Below are positions 10,001 to 17,699 of a stretch of 64,000 bases of DNA, piece by piece (positions within the stretch are counted from its first letter, which is position 1; every line of letters begins with the position of its first letter). The position numbers and the translations under genes are program-made. The DNA comes from Chthonomonas sp. UBA2362 (GTDB lineage Bacteria; Armatimonadota; Fimbriimonadia; Fimbriimonadales; Fimbriimonadaceae). Location: the NCBI GenBank assembly GCA_002344135.1, contig DDTO01000004.1, forward strand, positions 810,785 through 874,784. The letters run 5' to 3'. The notes below the pieces were generated by a model. It saw only the letters and a list, made by a program, of their open reading frames with translations. It made no database searches and was not told the origin of the DNA.

Positions 10001-10166
10001 CGGCGACCGATCGGGCCGGGTGTGGGTCGAGGCATTCTATCGACATCGGGCTTCAGGAATGACGATCTCCTCTGCATATCAGGCCGCCTGTATCGACTCG
10101 ATTCGGGGGAAATCTACGGCTTCACCGCGTCAATGGGGAGCGTGGGTACTGATCGGAGCGGGCTAG
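7044..10166 (+). CDS. TPR-CHAT protein: caspase-like protease with long TPR array
   Basis: The 1040-residue protein starts in an ATGA overlap with the anti-sigma gene. Residues from about 90 to 600 form a long series of helical TPR-like repeats (for example AIEMYQKAIPYFRQ, AHLTEARRLFVAVQNP). The last 350 residues are a CHAT domain (clan CD protease, related to caspases and separase). The catalytic pair is visible as HFATH (H905) and LSACSTAQG (C951), followed by GEGLLGLGWAFLVAGCPS. The N-terminus is weakly hydrophobic (LLFAALTTYTLAGLG), so export or membrane association is possible. The natural substrate is unknown. The anti-sigma factor next door is the obvious candidate. Confidence 0.88.
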   Translation: MTLLFAALTTYTLAGLGTIQGPTPDEIRWLESIARAATPDERAMIAQKAPERLKPTSLIRLASSLRKASVKERQAWSEAGRGLLLLTEAGANAEVQAHASWANARLASSPQTKNLAVRFYQQAADRFSESGNPLSAECLLESGELDVRYGGMIEQMTAQARLQRCREAFHAQGRPDREIRCLIGISEADVYLGNIVAADRSLQAAAAMAQGLTETEVTAKIDYVRALIARERRQFPTCLLALADAKAAFAKERDDDGLALCHEVAAWVYSALGEREKQYDELRRYIELRERIGEPWGIAEGKAGLADFWADVGRRDDSAEAIFEAASIYRRIGATLQEAHCNLVGGENFALNGRFGEAFLYLERARSVLEDRKDLVGLSRYHLAMGTLLAEVGRPRDAIEMYQKAIPYFRQIRAKRNEAVAYLNAAVSLRQLREYDRARTCLDRALTLFDELGDVSDRALTLLNLGQLDMNRGEFERAQAHLTEARRLFVAVQNPQKVASCDLALGSLAFRSNDLSEAKEFLERADRVLIEVGDRSRGTYSAALLGRVAQAEGRSADAITQFERAMTRLESLRSSIGDPEIAAGAAEGLSRLTPDLAMAYLSAGKPESAFAAAQRGKGALLRQALLGTRLQPKPTDEKDRNEVRRLQLAYDLSSGPNKERRLAELDAYLAQVRSRKPIFGKLDARPATLEAISKALPSDTAIVEYVVGPSEAAALILKGGKTPRVEARRLSTTASEVQTLVEGILAADRDFDVWSSRLHRLLVEPIAPSLTGVKTVVICPDGSLHSVPFASLKNVKGRYLIEDFAVVIAPSASAWEACRTVASRPRDRSKPGLLVARSEFTAGGRSAEAFRGPSALPDLPWIKEEAGAIKRLLGSKVIELAEQKATVPAFRQKAGSAPLLHFATHALPNAASPMLGCLALAPTPEGDPGLLYARDIYEMKLDAELAVLSACSTAQGRALAGEGLLGLGWAFLVAGCPSTLATRWDLGDRSGRVWVEAFYRHRASGMTISSAYQAACIDSIRGKSTASPRQWGAWVLIGAG

Positions 10167-10705
10167 CCGACAACCGGAAAGCGCCCGGCCACGTAGACCG
10201 ATCTGTGAACGCGCCGGACACCGAAGTGCTGCTCCACACAGGAGAACGCGTCCCTCTCGCCTCGCTCTATGCTGCACGCCGATTGGTGTTGGTCTTCTTG
10301 CGACATTGCGGCTGCCTGTTCGCGAAGGAGCAGGTTTCCGATCTCCGTTTCCATCCAAACCTGCACATCGTGTTCGTCTCGATGGGCGATCTCGAGCAGA
10401 CCCGCGCGTTTCGCGAGAAAGCCCGCTCCCCTCACCCGATGATCGTCGATCCGGATCGGGAACTCTATCGCGCCTTCGGCCTCGGTCGCGGCGAAGGCAA
10501 ACAACTGTTCAGCCCGAAGACCTTTGCCAGAGGATTCGGAGCCACTTTGCGGGGCCACTGGGTCGGCAAACCGGTCGGCGATCCGTGGCAGATGCCGGGC
10601 GTATTCGTGATCGAACCGGACGGCCGGGTTTCTTGGGAGTACCGGAGCGTCAACATCTCGGACAACGTCCGCGCCGAGCAGATCGTCGCCGCGATGCGCA
10701 CATAA
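10133..10705 (+). CDS. Peroxiredoxin-like (AhpC/TSA) family protein
   Basis: Up to 190 residues with a thioredoxin-like fold of the peroxiredoxin-like 2 type: NAPDTEVLLHTGERVPLASL, then RRLVLVFLRHCGCLFAKEQV with a CGC pair in the active-site position, then PMIVDPDRELYRAFGLGRG and PGVFVIEPDGRVSWEY. Such proteins are probably redox enzymes. The start is uncertain: ATG 10133 overlaps the CHAT gene by 34 bases, GTG 10142 is next, and GTG 10205 would begin exactly at the conserved domain (168 residues fewer the first 24). It may be co-transcribed with the sigma/CHAT operon. Confidence 0.75.
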   Translation: MGSVGTDRSGLADNRKAPGHVDRSVNAPDTEVLLHTGERVPLASLYAARRLVLVFLRHCGCLFAKEQVSDLRFHPNLHIVFVSMGDLEQTRAFREKARSPHPMIVDPDRELYRAFGLGRGEGKQLFSPKTFARGFGATLRGHWVGKPVGDPWQMPGVFVIEPDGRVSWEYRSVNISDNVRAEQIVAAMRT

Positions 10706-10734
10706 CCCCCTCCTTCGTCTTCGAAAGGAGGGGG
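10706..10734. terminator. Bidirectional terminator hairpin
   Basis: CCCCCTCCTT (10706-10715) pairs perfectly with AAGGAGGGGG (10725-10734). It sits between two convergent genes, with stops at 10705 and 10750. Confidence 0.75.
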
Positions 10735-10749
10735 CTTGGGTGGCGAGCG

Positions 10750-12882
10750 CTAGTCCACGCCGGTCATGCCAAAGTTGGCGGAGAGGATCGCGAAGTCGCC
10801 GATATCCACGGTTCCGTCACCGTTCAAGTCCGCGTTCGCATTCCAGTTCGGGTCGCCAGGCTCCGAGCCGTAGGCCGTGGAGAGGGCAGCGTAGTCCCCG
10901 ATGGCGACCTCGTTGTCTTCGTCGACGTCGCCATTCGCGAGGGTGAAGTTCTGGCCGGAGGCGCCCGTCGGGCTAATCGTTACCGAACTACGACGGGCCC
11001 GCAACCAGTGGCTTCCTTTCGCAGTGATGTCGTAGACGCCCGCAGGAAGGACTCCAGCGAGATTGAACGAGAACGATCCGCCCGTTCCGAGGGTCACATT
11101 GTAGGTCTCGAGCGAACTACTCGATCCGACGTTGCGAATCTGGAAGGTCACCTGTTGAGTCGTCGGGTCGCCGAAGTAATCTCCCAGCGTGACGATACCG
11201 CTGATCGTCTTCGTCACTTCGTTGACGGTCACCGTAATGTTTTCTTCGTCGCTCAGGTTCGGCGTACCGTTGTCGGTCACTCGAACGGTGAGCGGATAGG
11301 CCCCTGGACCCTGCGCCTCGGTCGGGACCCAGGTGAAGACGCCCGTCGTCGGGTGAATTGTCGCGCCGGCCGGGGCGCCGATGAGCGAATAGGTCAGGGT
11401 CTGACCGGCATTGGGATCAGTGGCCGTCGCCGTGAACGTTATCAGGTTCTCCTCGTTACCGACTTTGTTGCCGATAGGATTCAGCGTCGGGGCGCTGTTG
11501 CCTGCGGTAACGGAAACGGTGATGTGATAGAGCTGTGACTGCGAAGGAGTGTTGGTCTCGTAAACCCGGACGAAGAAAGTGCCGGCATTTCCGAGTGCGA
11601 AGTTGGAAATCGTTTCGGCAACCCCTGCCGCTTGGGTGTCAGCCGTCGAGAGTACGGTCGCACCGTCCGTCCCAACAAGCTGCACGGCCAGGTTGGCGAT
11701 CGTCAGACTGTTGGTGGTCGCGGTCTGCGTACAGTTGGTGTTCTGGGCGTTATCCCCATAACTGGTGCCGATCGGAGTGACGGTCACGGTCACGTTCCTC
11801 GCGCCTGTCGTAGTGAACTTCATCCAATCCTGTTCGCCATTGGCGTCGATACTGAGCACCGAGCCGAAGTTAACGTTCGGGCTCGGCACGGGGCCCCTCG
11901 TGACCGGTGAGCCCGGCTCAATCGTACCGAGGTCCTTGGCCGTCGCCGAGGTGTTGTCCGGCTCGTAGGGGTCGCCGTAATGTCGCTGAGCGGATCGGAT
12001 ATCGTCATGCTGCGGCCCGTCGAAAACGGTGGAAAGGAACGGCTCCATCAGTTTGGTGTTCGCGACGGGACACACGTGCGCGATGCCGATACCGTGGCCG
12101 TGCTCGTGAGACACGACGTTGCGCAGGTTGCGGTAGTCGTTCGAGGAGTTACCCCAGCGGGAAATGTCACCGCCGTCGATGACCATGTCGCCATTCTGCG
12201 GATACGAGTTATAGGCCAAGACGCCGTTCACGCCGTCGATCGGCTTCATCGCGATACGAACATCGCCCCGGGTAGCCGAGCCGCTCGATCCCCAGGCTGC
12301 TCCATCATCCCAGTCGACGCCCGCTGCGGTCACTCGCTGAAAGGTCAAACCGCTTAACTGGCTCCAGCGAGTGAACACGGCCGTGAACTTCGAGATCCAG
12401 ACGGCGCGATTGCCGGAGTACTGGGCGTCCATCAGTGCGAACAGATTGCTGGGGGCCGCGCCTTCGCCGATGCCGTTCGGGATGTTGAGTCCGTCCGGGA
12501 CAAAGCTCCAACGCAACATGCGAGGATCACCTTGGCTGCCGGTCCAGCGCGTACTGTTTTGGTACTGAGCACCGAACTCGCCCGGCCAGGCCCCGTTCTC
12601 GAGGTTTCGCATCGCCGCCAAAAACGCGTCGATGACCTCCTGAGGTGTTCCATCCGCAAAGCAGGCGACTGCCGGGCCAAGATCGACTTGGCGGCCATCT
12701 TCGTTTGAAAAGAAGGCGTACCACTTTTCGTAAAGGGCCTTGTCGCGTATGGTTCGAGTCGGACCGTCGATTGCGCAACCTGGATCCGAGTGGCCGAGGC
12801 CGCCTGTGAGCAGGACGCTCGAAAGTACACCGACAGCGGCCAAGCCGGCAAACGAAAACGAAATTGCGAATGACTTCTTCAT
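10750..12882 (-). CDS. Secreted matrixin-type metalloprotease with Ig-like and dockerin-like domains
   Basis: The 710-residue protein starts at ATG 12882 after an AGGAGAGG Shine-Dalgarno site, with signal peptide MKKSFAISFSFAGLAAVGVL. A metzincin zinc site HEHGHGIGIAH (HExxHxxGxxH) followed by VCP marks an M10/matrixin-like protease. Then come a pre-peptidase-type beta domain (DPYEPDNTSATAKDLG onward), a cadherin/Ig-like domain (NSAPTLNPIGNKVGNEEN region), and a C-terminal module. That module has a beta-sandwich ending in KGSHWLR and two dockerin-like calcium loops (DVDEDNEVAIGDY and DLNGDGTVDIGDF). It probably acts outside the cell and is retained on the surface through its C-terminus. Confidence 0.88.
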   Translation of the reverse strand: MKKSFAISFSFAGLAAVGVLSSVLLTGGLGHSDPGCAIDGPTRTIRDKALYEKWYAFFSNEDGRQVDLGPAVACFADGTPQEVIDAFLAAMRNLENGAWPGEFGAQYQNSTRWTGSQGDPRMLRWSFVPDGLNIPNGIGEGAAPSNLFALMDAQYSGNRAVWISKFTAVFTRWSQLSGLTFQRVTAAGVDWDDGAAWGSSGSATRGDVRIAMKPIDGVNGVLAYNSYPQNGDMVIDGGDISRWGNSSNDYRNLRNVVSHEHGHGIGIAHVCPVANTKLMEPFLSTVFDGPQHDDIRSAQRHYGDPYEPDNTSATAKDLGTIEPGSPVTRGPVPSPNVNFGSVLSIDANGEQDWMKFTTTGARNVTVTVTPIGTSYGDNAQNTNCTQTATTNSLTIANLAVQLVGTDGATVLSTADTQAAGVAETISNFALGNAGTFFVRVYETNTPSQSQLYHITVSVTAGNSAPTLNPIGNKVGNEENLITFTATATDPNAGQTLTYSLIGAPAGATIHPTTGVFTWVPTEAQGPGAYPLTVRVTDNGTPNLSDEENITVTVNEVTKTISGIVTLGDYFGDPTTQQVTFQIRNVGSSSSLETYNVTLGTGGSFSFNLAGVLPAGVYDITAKGSHWLRARRSSVTISPTGASGQNFTLANGDVDEDNEVAIGDYAALSTAYGSEPGDPNWNANADLNGDGTVDIGDFAILSANFGMTGVD

Positions 12883-13008
12883 AAGGCTCAAACCTCTCCT
12901 TCGCGACACAGCTGGCGCAAAGATCGGGACGAGCGAACTTCTTCGCCCGCCCCTCACCGATAAGGACGGTTGTGCGGCTGCGTTAGTTCGAATCCGAGCA
13001 GGATCGAT

Positions 13009-13728
13009 CTAAACGAACGCCGATGCCGCAAGAAGGATGCCAACCACGGCTTCTCCGCGCGATTTCATCACGTCCTCCACTTCGCCGTGGAACAGTTCGC
13101 CGGGCGCCAGGCCGGCGGCCAGGTTGGTCACGACCGCCAAGCAGGCGTAGGGCACGCCGGCCTCCCTCAAGAGGATCGCCTCGCTCGCCGCCGTCATGCC
13201 GACGACGTCGCCGCCGAGCAGGGCCATGGTCCGGATCTCCTGAGGGGTCTCGTAGCGGGGTCCATCTCCGCACACGTACACCGCTCCATCCACCGCTTGC
13301 TCCGAGCGAGTTCGACACGCCTCCAACAGGGCGTTCCGGGCGGAGAAAGGCTCCGTCATGTCTTGGTGATAGACCGTGCGAGAGTGGAGGGTGAGGCGCC
13401 TCCCCGTTAAGTCGAGGAAGTCGGAGCAGACCACGAACGTGCCGGGTTGCCAATCCGGATGAAGACTTCCCACCGCCGCGCTAGCGAAACAGGCCTTCGC
13501 ACCCACACTCGCGAGCCCCGCGGCGATCGCGCGGTAGTTGATTCGGTGAGGGGGCAGTCGGTGGCCGGCGGCGTGACGCTGAATGGCGAGAATGCGCTTC
13601 CCTTCGTGCGCGACAACCTTGCCCCGAAGCAAACCGTACGGGGTGGGCACATGGATCGGTCGGCCACCCAAGCCAGCTAACCGGCTACCCACACCGGTAC
13701 CGCCAATGATCCCGAGATCGATCGTCAT
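13009..13728 (-). CDS. Purine nucleoside / S-methyl-5'-thioadenosine phosphorylase family
   Basis: The 239-residue enzyme has the family features: phosphate-binding start LGIIGGTGVGS, the HAAGHRLPPHRINYRA block, SAAVGSLHPDW, GDGPRYETPQEIRTM, and VVGMTAASEAILLREAG. Such enzymes split methylthioadenosine or purine nucleosides with phosphate, feeding methionine salvage. It is slightly shorter than typical MTA phosphorylases (270-290). Exact substrate preference is not decidable by eye. It lies 11 bases after the 13740-14117 gene and probably shares its transcript, although a TAGGCT box 8 bases before the start could act alone. Confidence 0.85.
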   Translation of the reverse strand: MTIDLGIIGGTGVGSRLAGLGGRPIHVPTPYGLLRGKVVAHEGKRILAIQRHAAGHRLPPHRINYRAIAAGLASVGAKACFASAAVGSLHPDWQPGTFVVCSDFLDLTGRRLTLHSRTVYHQDMTEPFSARNALLEACRTRSEQAVDGAVYVCGDGPRYETPQEIRTMALLGGDVVGMTAASEAILLREAGVPYACLAVVTNLAAGLAPGELFHGEVEDVMKSRGEAVVGILLAASAFV

Positions 13729-13739
13729 CCGGCCCTAGC

Positions 13740-14117
13740 CTACACGGCGACGAGGGCTTCTCGCCGTTCCGTATAGGTGTGCTGGGGCGCCAATACATGG
13801 ACCGGGCCGTGGTAACCCCACCAAACCGAATCGGCGCGTTCCATGAATGCAACGTAAACGAGAGCCCCGTCGCGCGAACGCGACCATCGAGGCACGCCCC
13901 GCCCGGTATGGAGGAGGATATACACGCCGGGCGGGATGATGACCTCGTCGGTAAAGATGTGCAGAAGCCCATCCACGTCCTTCGATTCCAATGCGTCTTC
14001 ACGAAGCAACGCGTGGCCCCGGAGGGATAGCCGCAAACTACCCTGGTTCTGGAGAAGAACGAACTCGCAATAGGGATCGGGGCTTCTTTGAATACCGACG
14101 ATTCGGACCATTCGCAC
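13740..14117 (-). CDS. Hypothetical protein, possible small beta-sandwich (lamin-tail-like)
   Basis: The 125-residue protein starts with GTG 14117 (ATG 14111 is an alternative). It has a pattern of beta strands (FVLLQNQGSLRLSLRGHALL, then VIIPPGVYILLHTGRG) that is reminiscent of lamin-tail-type domains, but the match is weak. No signal peptide or membrane segment is seen. It directly precedes the phosphorylase gene. Function unknown. Confidence 0.55.
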   Translation of the reverse strand: MRMVRIVGIQRSPDPYCEFVLLQNQGSLRLSLRGHALLREDALESKDVDGLLHIFTDEVIIPPGVYILLHTGRGVPRWSRSRDGALVYVAFMERADSVWWGYHGPVHVLAPQHTYTERREALVAV

Positions 14118-14219
14118 TCACCTGGCTGGATTACCCGGATGGACGATTCATCTTGGCGATTCGGTGCCCCCCGCAAGTGCTATGTCTGCGACTTTGCTCA
14201 ACATCTTTTCCACAGCGCA

Positions 14220-14987
14220 TCATGATCGCGGTCGCTGCTCGAGGAGGAAACGCCGGAGATCGTCGAATCGGTCGGCCCCGATGTAGTCGACCTTTGCGCC
14301 CCACAGTTCCTTCCAGAGGTCGGGGGTCTCCGGGGTCGCCCAGAACCGCACCTTGCGGCCCTGACCGTGCGCTTTGGCGACAAAATCTCGAAGACGCGTT
14401 CGCTGATCGGAGGGCATCGATCGAACGCCGAGCCACTTGAATTGGCCGAGCCAACTCTCGCTGATGAGCGGCACCAACCGCGGGCTCGGATTCCGCTCGA
14501 GGTCGATGGCGCGTCCATCGATCGCGCAATATCGAGGCGAGGACTTGGCGATTTTCTCGAACGGCCGATCCCCCGAGATGACGACGGACACCGATGCCGG
14601 GGCGACGCGCTCGCCATCCCATCGCGTCAGGATCGCGGAGTATCGTTCGAGAATCGGCCGCAGCACCTCGTAGACCGCCTCGCCATCGGCTTTGATATCG
14701 ATCAGCAACTGCAGCGGCAGATCGGCCCTGTAGACCCAACCGCCATTCGCCTTGACTCGCTTCGCCAGCGGCTCCAGATAGAGGGCTTCCAGAGTGCGCT
14801 CCGCTTTGAGTTCGTTGCGATCGTGCCCGACCAACAGCTTGCCGTCCTGTAAGAAGATGTCGACCTCGATGCTGCAGAACCCGGCATCGAGGGCGTCGTG
14901 CAGCGGCCTGGCGTGGACGTAGTCGTTGTGCGCGTGGGCATTGGGTACGGGCGTAACCGCGATAGTGAGTAGCACGGAGAGCATCAT
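14220..14987 (-). CDS. Glycerophosphodiester phosphodiesterase-like (PI-PLC-like TIM barrel) protein
   Basis: The 255-residue protein has a signal peptide (MMLSVLLTIAVTPVPNA) followed at once by HAHNDYVHARPLHDALDAGF, then SIEVDIFLQDGKLLVGHD, the metal and catalytic pattern of the GDPD/PI-PLC fold. LLIDIKADG supplies a further conserved strand. It likely hydrolyses a phosphodiester outside the cytoplasmic membrane, substrate unknown. The start codon overlaps the stop of the upstream ATPase gene in ATGA, so the two are translationally coupled, though they have no obvious functional link. Confidence 0.78.
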   Translation of the reverse strand: MMLSVLLTIAVTPVPNAHAHNDYVHARPLHDALDAGFCSIEVDIFLQDGKLLVGHDRNELKAERTLEALYLEPLAKRVKANGGWVYRADLPLQLLIDIKADGEAVYEVLRPILERYSAILTRWDGERVAPASVSVVISGDRPFEKIAKSSPRYCAIDGRAIDLERNPSPRLVPLISESWLGQFKWLGVRSMPSDQRTRLRDFVAKAHGQGRKVRFWATPETPDLWKELWGAKVDYIGADRFDDLRRFLLEQRPRS

Positions 14988-16486
14988 CGCTTCTTGAAAA
15001 TGGAGCCCAGCACCCCCCGCACCAGAGAACGACCCAGTTGCGAGCCCGCGCTCCTTAGGACGCTCTTGGTGGCGGCTTCGAAGGCGGTGTCGGTCTTCCT
15101 CGCAGCAGGGCGACGCGGGGCGGGTTCGGGTCGAGGCCGTTCGTATTGGGGCGCCCGGTACTCGCGGACCGGTGGTGGCGGAACCGGCGCCGCGGCCTCC
15201 GCCGAGCGCTTCAGGCTCTCGTAAGCGGAATCTCGATCGAACGTCTGGTTGTACTTGGCGCCGATGATGCTGTGCTGGATCACCGCTTGCCGCTCCTCCG
15301 GAGCGGCCGGTCCTAGGCGGCTTGCCGGCGGTCGGATCAGTGCCCGCTCAACGACCGTCGGGATGCCCTTCTCGTCGAGCACAGACACCAGAGCCTCGCC
15401 GACGCCCAGCTGGGTGATCGCGTCATTCGTCTTGAACTTTGGGTTGACTCGGAACGTGGTCGCCGCGGTCTCGACAGCCTTCTGGTCGCGCGGCGTGTAG
15501 GCTCGCAAGGCGTGTTGGACCCGGTTTCCGAGTTGGCCGAGCACGCTATCGGGGACGTCGAGTGGGTTTTGGCTGATAAAGTACACACCCACACCCTTCG
15601 AACGGATGAGCCGCACCACCTGTTCGATCTTCTCGACAAGAGCCCTGGGCGCGTCGGTAAACAAGAGATGAGCTTCGTCGAAGAAGAAGACCAGCTTGGG
15701 TTGCTCCGGGTCTCCGATCTCCGGAAGGTCCTCGAACAGTTCGGAAAGCAGCCAGAGCAGGAATGTCGAATAGAGCCGCGGGTTCGACATGAGCTGATCC
15801 GCGGCGAGGATGTTGACCATTCCCCGCCCGTCCGGTGCGCGCGCCATCAGATCGGTGAGCTGGAGGGCCGGCTCGCCGAAGAACTGGTCTGCCCCCTGCT
15901 GCTCGAGCACGAGCAGGTTTCGCTGGATCGCGCCCACCGAAGTGGCGCTGACGTTGCCGTATTCCTTCGTGAGGTCGGCAGCGTTGTCGGCCACGTGAAC
16001 GAGCATCGCGCGAAGGTCCTTGAGGTCGAGGAGAAGCAGCCCCTCGTCGTCGGCCAGCTTGAATGTCAGGTTGAGCACACCCTCTTGAGTGTCGTTGAGG
16101 TTCAGCAGCCGGGAGAGAAGCAGGGGACCCATTTCGGAAATCGTGGTTCGGACCGGATGCCCTTGCTTGCCGTAGAGGTCCCAGAACGTGACCGGAAAGC
16201 CGAGATAGCCATAGTCCGCTAGCCCGATCTGTTGCGCCCGCTCCTCCAGCTTGGGCTTCCCGCCGCCGGGGACACACATCCCAGAAAGGTCGCCCTTCAC
16301 GTCCGCCATGAAAACCGGCACACCCAATCGGGAAAAGCCCTCGGCGAGGACTTGGAGCGTCACCGTCTTTCCCGTTCCCGTCGCGCCGGCGATCACGCCG
16401 TGGCGGTTCCCCATCTTGGGGAGAAGGTGAACTGGCAACTCGCCTTGGCCGAGGAAGATGCGCCCCTCGGAGATCGTCTGGTTCAT
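14984..16486 (-). CDS. HerA-like DUF853 family ATPase
   Basis: The 500-residue protein has a Walker A motif GATGTGKT (residues 34-41), a conserved ADVKGDLSGMCVPG segment, and a Walker B-like VFFFDEAHLLF, matching the DUF853 group of HerA/FtsK-type ATPases. The C-terminus is Pro/Arg-rich and ends with a basic, hydrophobic tail. Known relatives are poorly characterised; a role in DNA or protein translocation is often assumed. A TACAAT box ends 6 bases before the ATG and there is no Shine-Dalgarno site. Confidence 0.86.
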   Translation of the reverse strand: MNQTISEGRIFLGQGELPVHLLPKMGNRHGVIAGATGTGKTVTLQVLAEGFSRLGVPVFMADVKGDLSGMCVPGGGKPKLEERAQQIGLADYGYLGFPVTFWDLYGKQGHPVRTTISEMGPLLLSRLLNLNDTQEGVLNLTFKLADDEGLLLLDLKDLRAMLVHVADNAADLTKEYGNVSATSVGAIQRNLLVLEQQGADQFFGEPALQLTDLMARAPDGRGMVNILAADQLMSNPRLYSTFLLWLLSELFEDLPEIGDPEQPKLVFFFDEAHLLFTDAPRALVEKIEQVVRLIRSKGVGVYFISQNPLDVPDSVLGQLGNRVQHALRAYTPRDQKAVETAATTFRVNPKFKTNDAITQLGVGEALVSVLDEKGIPTVVERALIRPPASRLGPAAPEERQAVIQHSIIGAKYNQTFDRDSAYESLKRSAEAAAPVPPPPVREYRAPQYERPRPEPAPRRPAARKTDTAFEAATKSVLRSAGSQLGRSLVRGVLGSIFKKR

Positions 16487-16492
16487 GCACGG

Positions 16493-16498
16493 ATTGTA
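16493..16498 (-). promoter_or_regulatory. -10 element TACAAT before the HerA-like gene
   Basis: On the minus strand TACAAT is followed by 6 bases and then ATG, fitting a leaderless transcript. Confidence 0.55.
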
Positions 16499-16519
16499 CT
16501 AACTGCCGGCTTCTCGACG

Positions 16520-17674
16520 TCAGCGGGCGGAGACCAGTTCGCGCAGGTCTTCTTCGCACACCTCTTGTTTGGTGTCCGCGACCCGCAGGAATGCTTCATA
16601 AATCTCCTCGAACCGCTCATCGGGGAACGCAAAGCCGAGTTCCATCAAGCGATGCTTCAAGCCATGTCGGCCCGAACGCGCGGTCAGAATGATCTCGCTC
16701 TTCTCTGCGCCTACGAGGTGCGGATCGATGATCTCGTAAGTCGTCCGCTCCTTCAGAACTCCATCTTGGTGGATACCGCTGGAGTGGGCATAGGCATTCG
16801 CGCCCACCACGGCCTTGTTCCGCTGGACGACCATGCCGGTCAGTCGCGACACGAGGCGCGAGGCGGGCAACAGCTTTCGCGTGTCGATCCCTGTTTCGCA
16901 GCCGAACTTGTCTTTGCGGATATGCAGCGCCATCACGACTTCCTCGAGCGCGGTGTTCCCCGCTCGCTCGCCGATGCCGTTGACGGTGACTTCCACTTGC
17001 CTGGCGCCGGCCATGACGCCGGCCAGCGTGTTCGCGGTCGCCATGCCGAGGTCGTTATGGCAGTGGCAGCTAAAGACCGCCCGATCGCTGTTCGGCACCC
17101 GCTCGATCAGCGTGTTGATCAAGTGGTAGTACTCGTTCGGGTACGTATATCCGGTCGTATCGGGAACGTTGATCGTCGTTGCGCCGGCCTCGATGATCGC
17201 TTCGACGACTTGGCAGACGTAGTCGAGGTCCGCTCGGCCCGAATCCTCCATGAAATACTCCACGTCGTCGGTATATCGCCTCGCGTGCTGGACCGCTTCG
17301 ACGCCGGTCTGAAGCGCCTGCTCCCGCGTCATGCGAAGCTTGAATTCGAGGTGATTGTCCGACACCCCGAGTCCCGTATGGATGCGCCGCCGCTCGGCGG
17401 GGGCGAGGGCTTCTGCCGCCACGTCGATGTCTTTGGCTCGCGCCCGGGTCAGGCCGCAGATCGTCACGCCCTTCAGTTCCTTCGCGAGCGTGTTGACGCT
17501 CTCGAAGTCGCCCGGCGACGAAATCGGGAACCCCGCTTCGATGATGTCCACGCCGAGATCGACCAGAGCGCGGCCGATCTCCAGCTTCTGGGCCATCGAG
17601 AGGTGGACGCCGGGGCTCTGCTCGCCGTCCCGGAGTGTCGTATCGAAAACGAGCACGCGATTGGAGGCAGCCAT
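16520..17674 (-). CDS. leuA: 2-isopropylmalate synthase, short form
   Basis: The 384-residue enzyme condenses acetyl-CoA with 2-oxoisovalerate, the first step of leucine synthesis. Visible motifs are DTTLRDGEQSPG (catalytic R15), SCHCHNDLGMA with metal ligands H204 and H206, and VNGIGERAGN with N240. GANAYAHSSGIHQDGVLK is typical of LeuA rather than homocitrate synthase. Common LeuA proteins have about 500-550 residues because of a C-terminal leucine-binding domain. That domain is absent here, so feedback control must differ. No other leu genes are in the window. A consensus TATAAT lies 6 bases before the ATG. Confidence 0.88.
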   Translation of the reverse strand: MAASNRVLVFDTTLRDGEQSPGVHLSMAQKLEIGRALVDLGVDIIEAGFPISSPGDFESVNTLAKELKGVTICGLTRARAKDIDVAAEALAPAERRRIHTGLGVSDNHLEFKLRMTREQALQTGVEAVQHARRYTDDVEYFMEDSGRADLDYVCQVVEAIIEAGATTINVPDTTGYTYPNEYYHLINTLIERVPNSDRAVFSCHCHNDLGMATANTLAGVMAGARQVEVTVNGIGERAGNTALEEVVMALHIRKDKFGCETGIDTRKLLPASRLVSRLTGMVVQRNKAVVGANAYAHSSGIHQDGVLKERTTYEIIDPHLVGAEKSEIILTARSGRHGLKHRLMELGFAFPDERFEEIYEAFLRVADTKQEVCEEDLRELVSAR

Positions 17675-17680
17675 AGTTCC

Positions 17681-17686
17681 ATTATA
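17681..17686 (-). promoter_or_regulatory. -10 element TATAAT before leuA
   Basis: A perfect TATAAT on the minus strand is followed by 6 bases and the leuA ATG. It lies in the 25-base gap after the DsrE gene, so any -35 would be inside that gene. Confidence 0.6.
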
Positions 17687-17699
17687 CGGCTGGCGGGAC

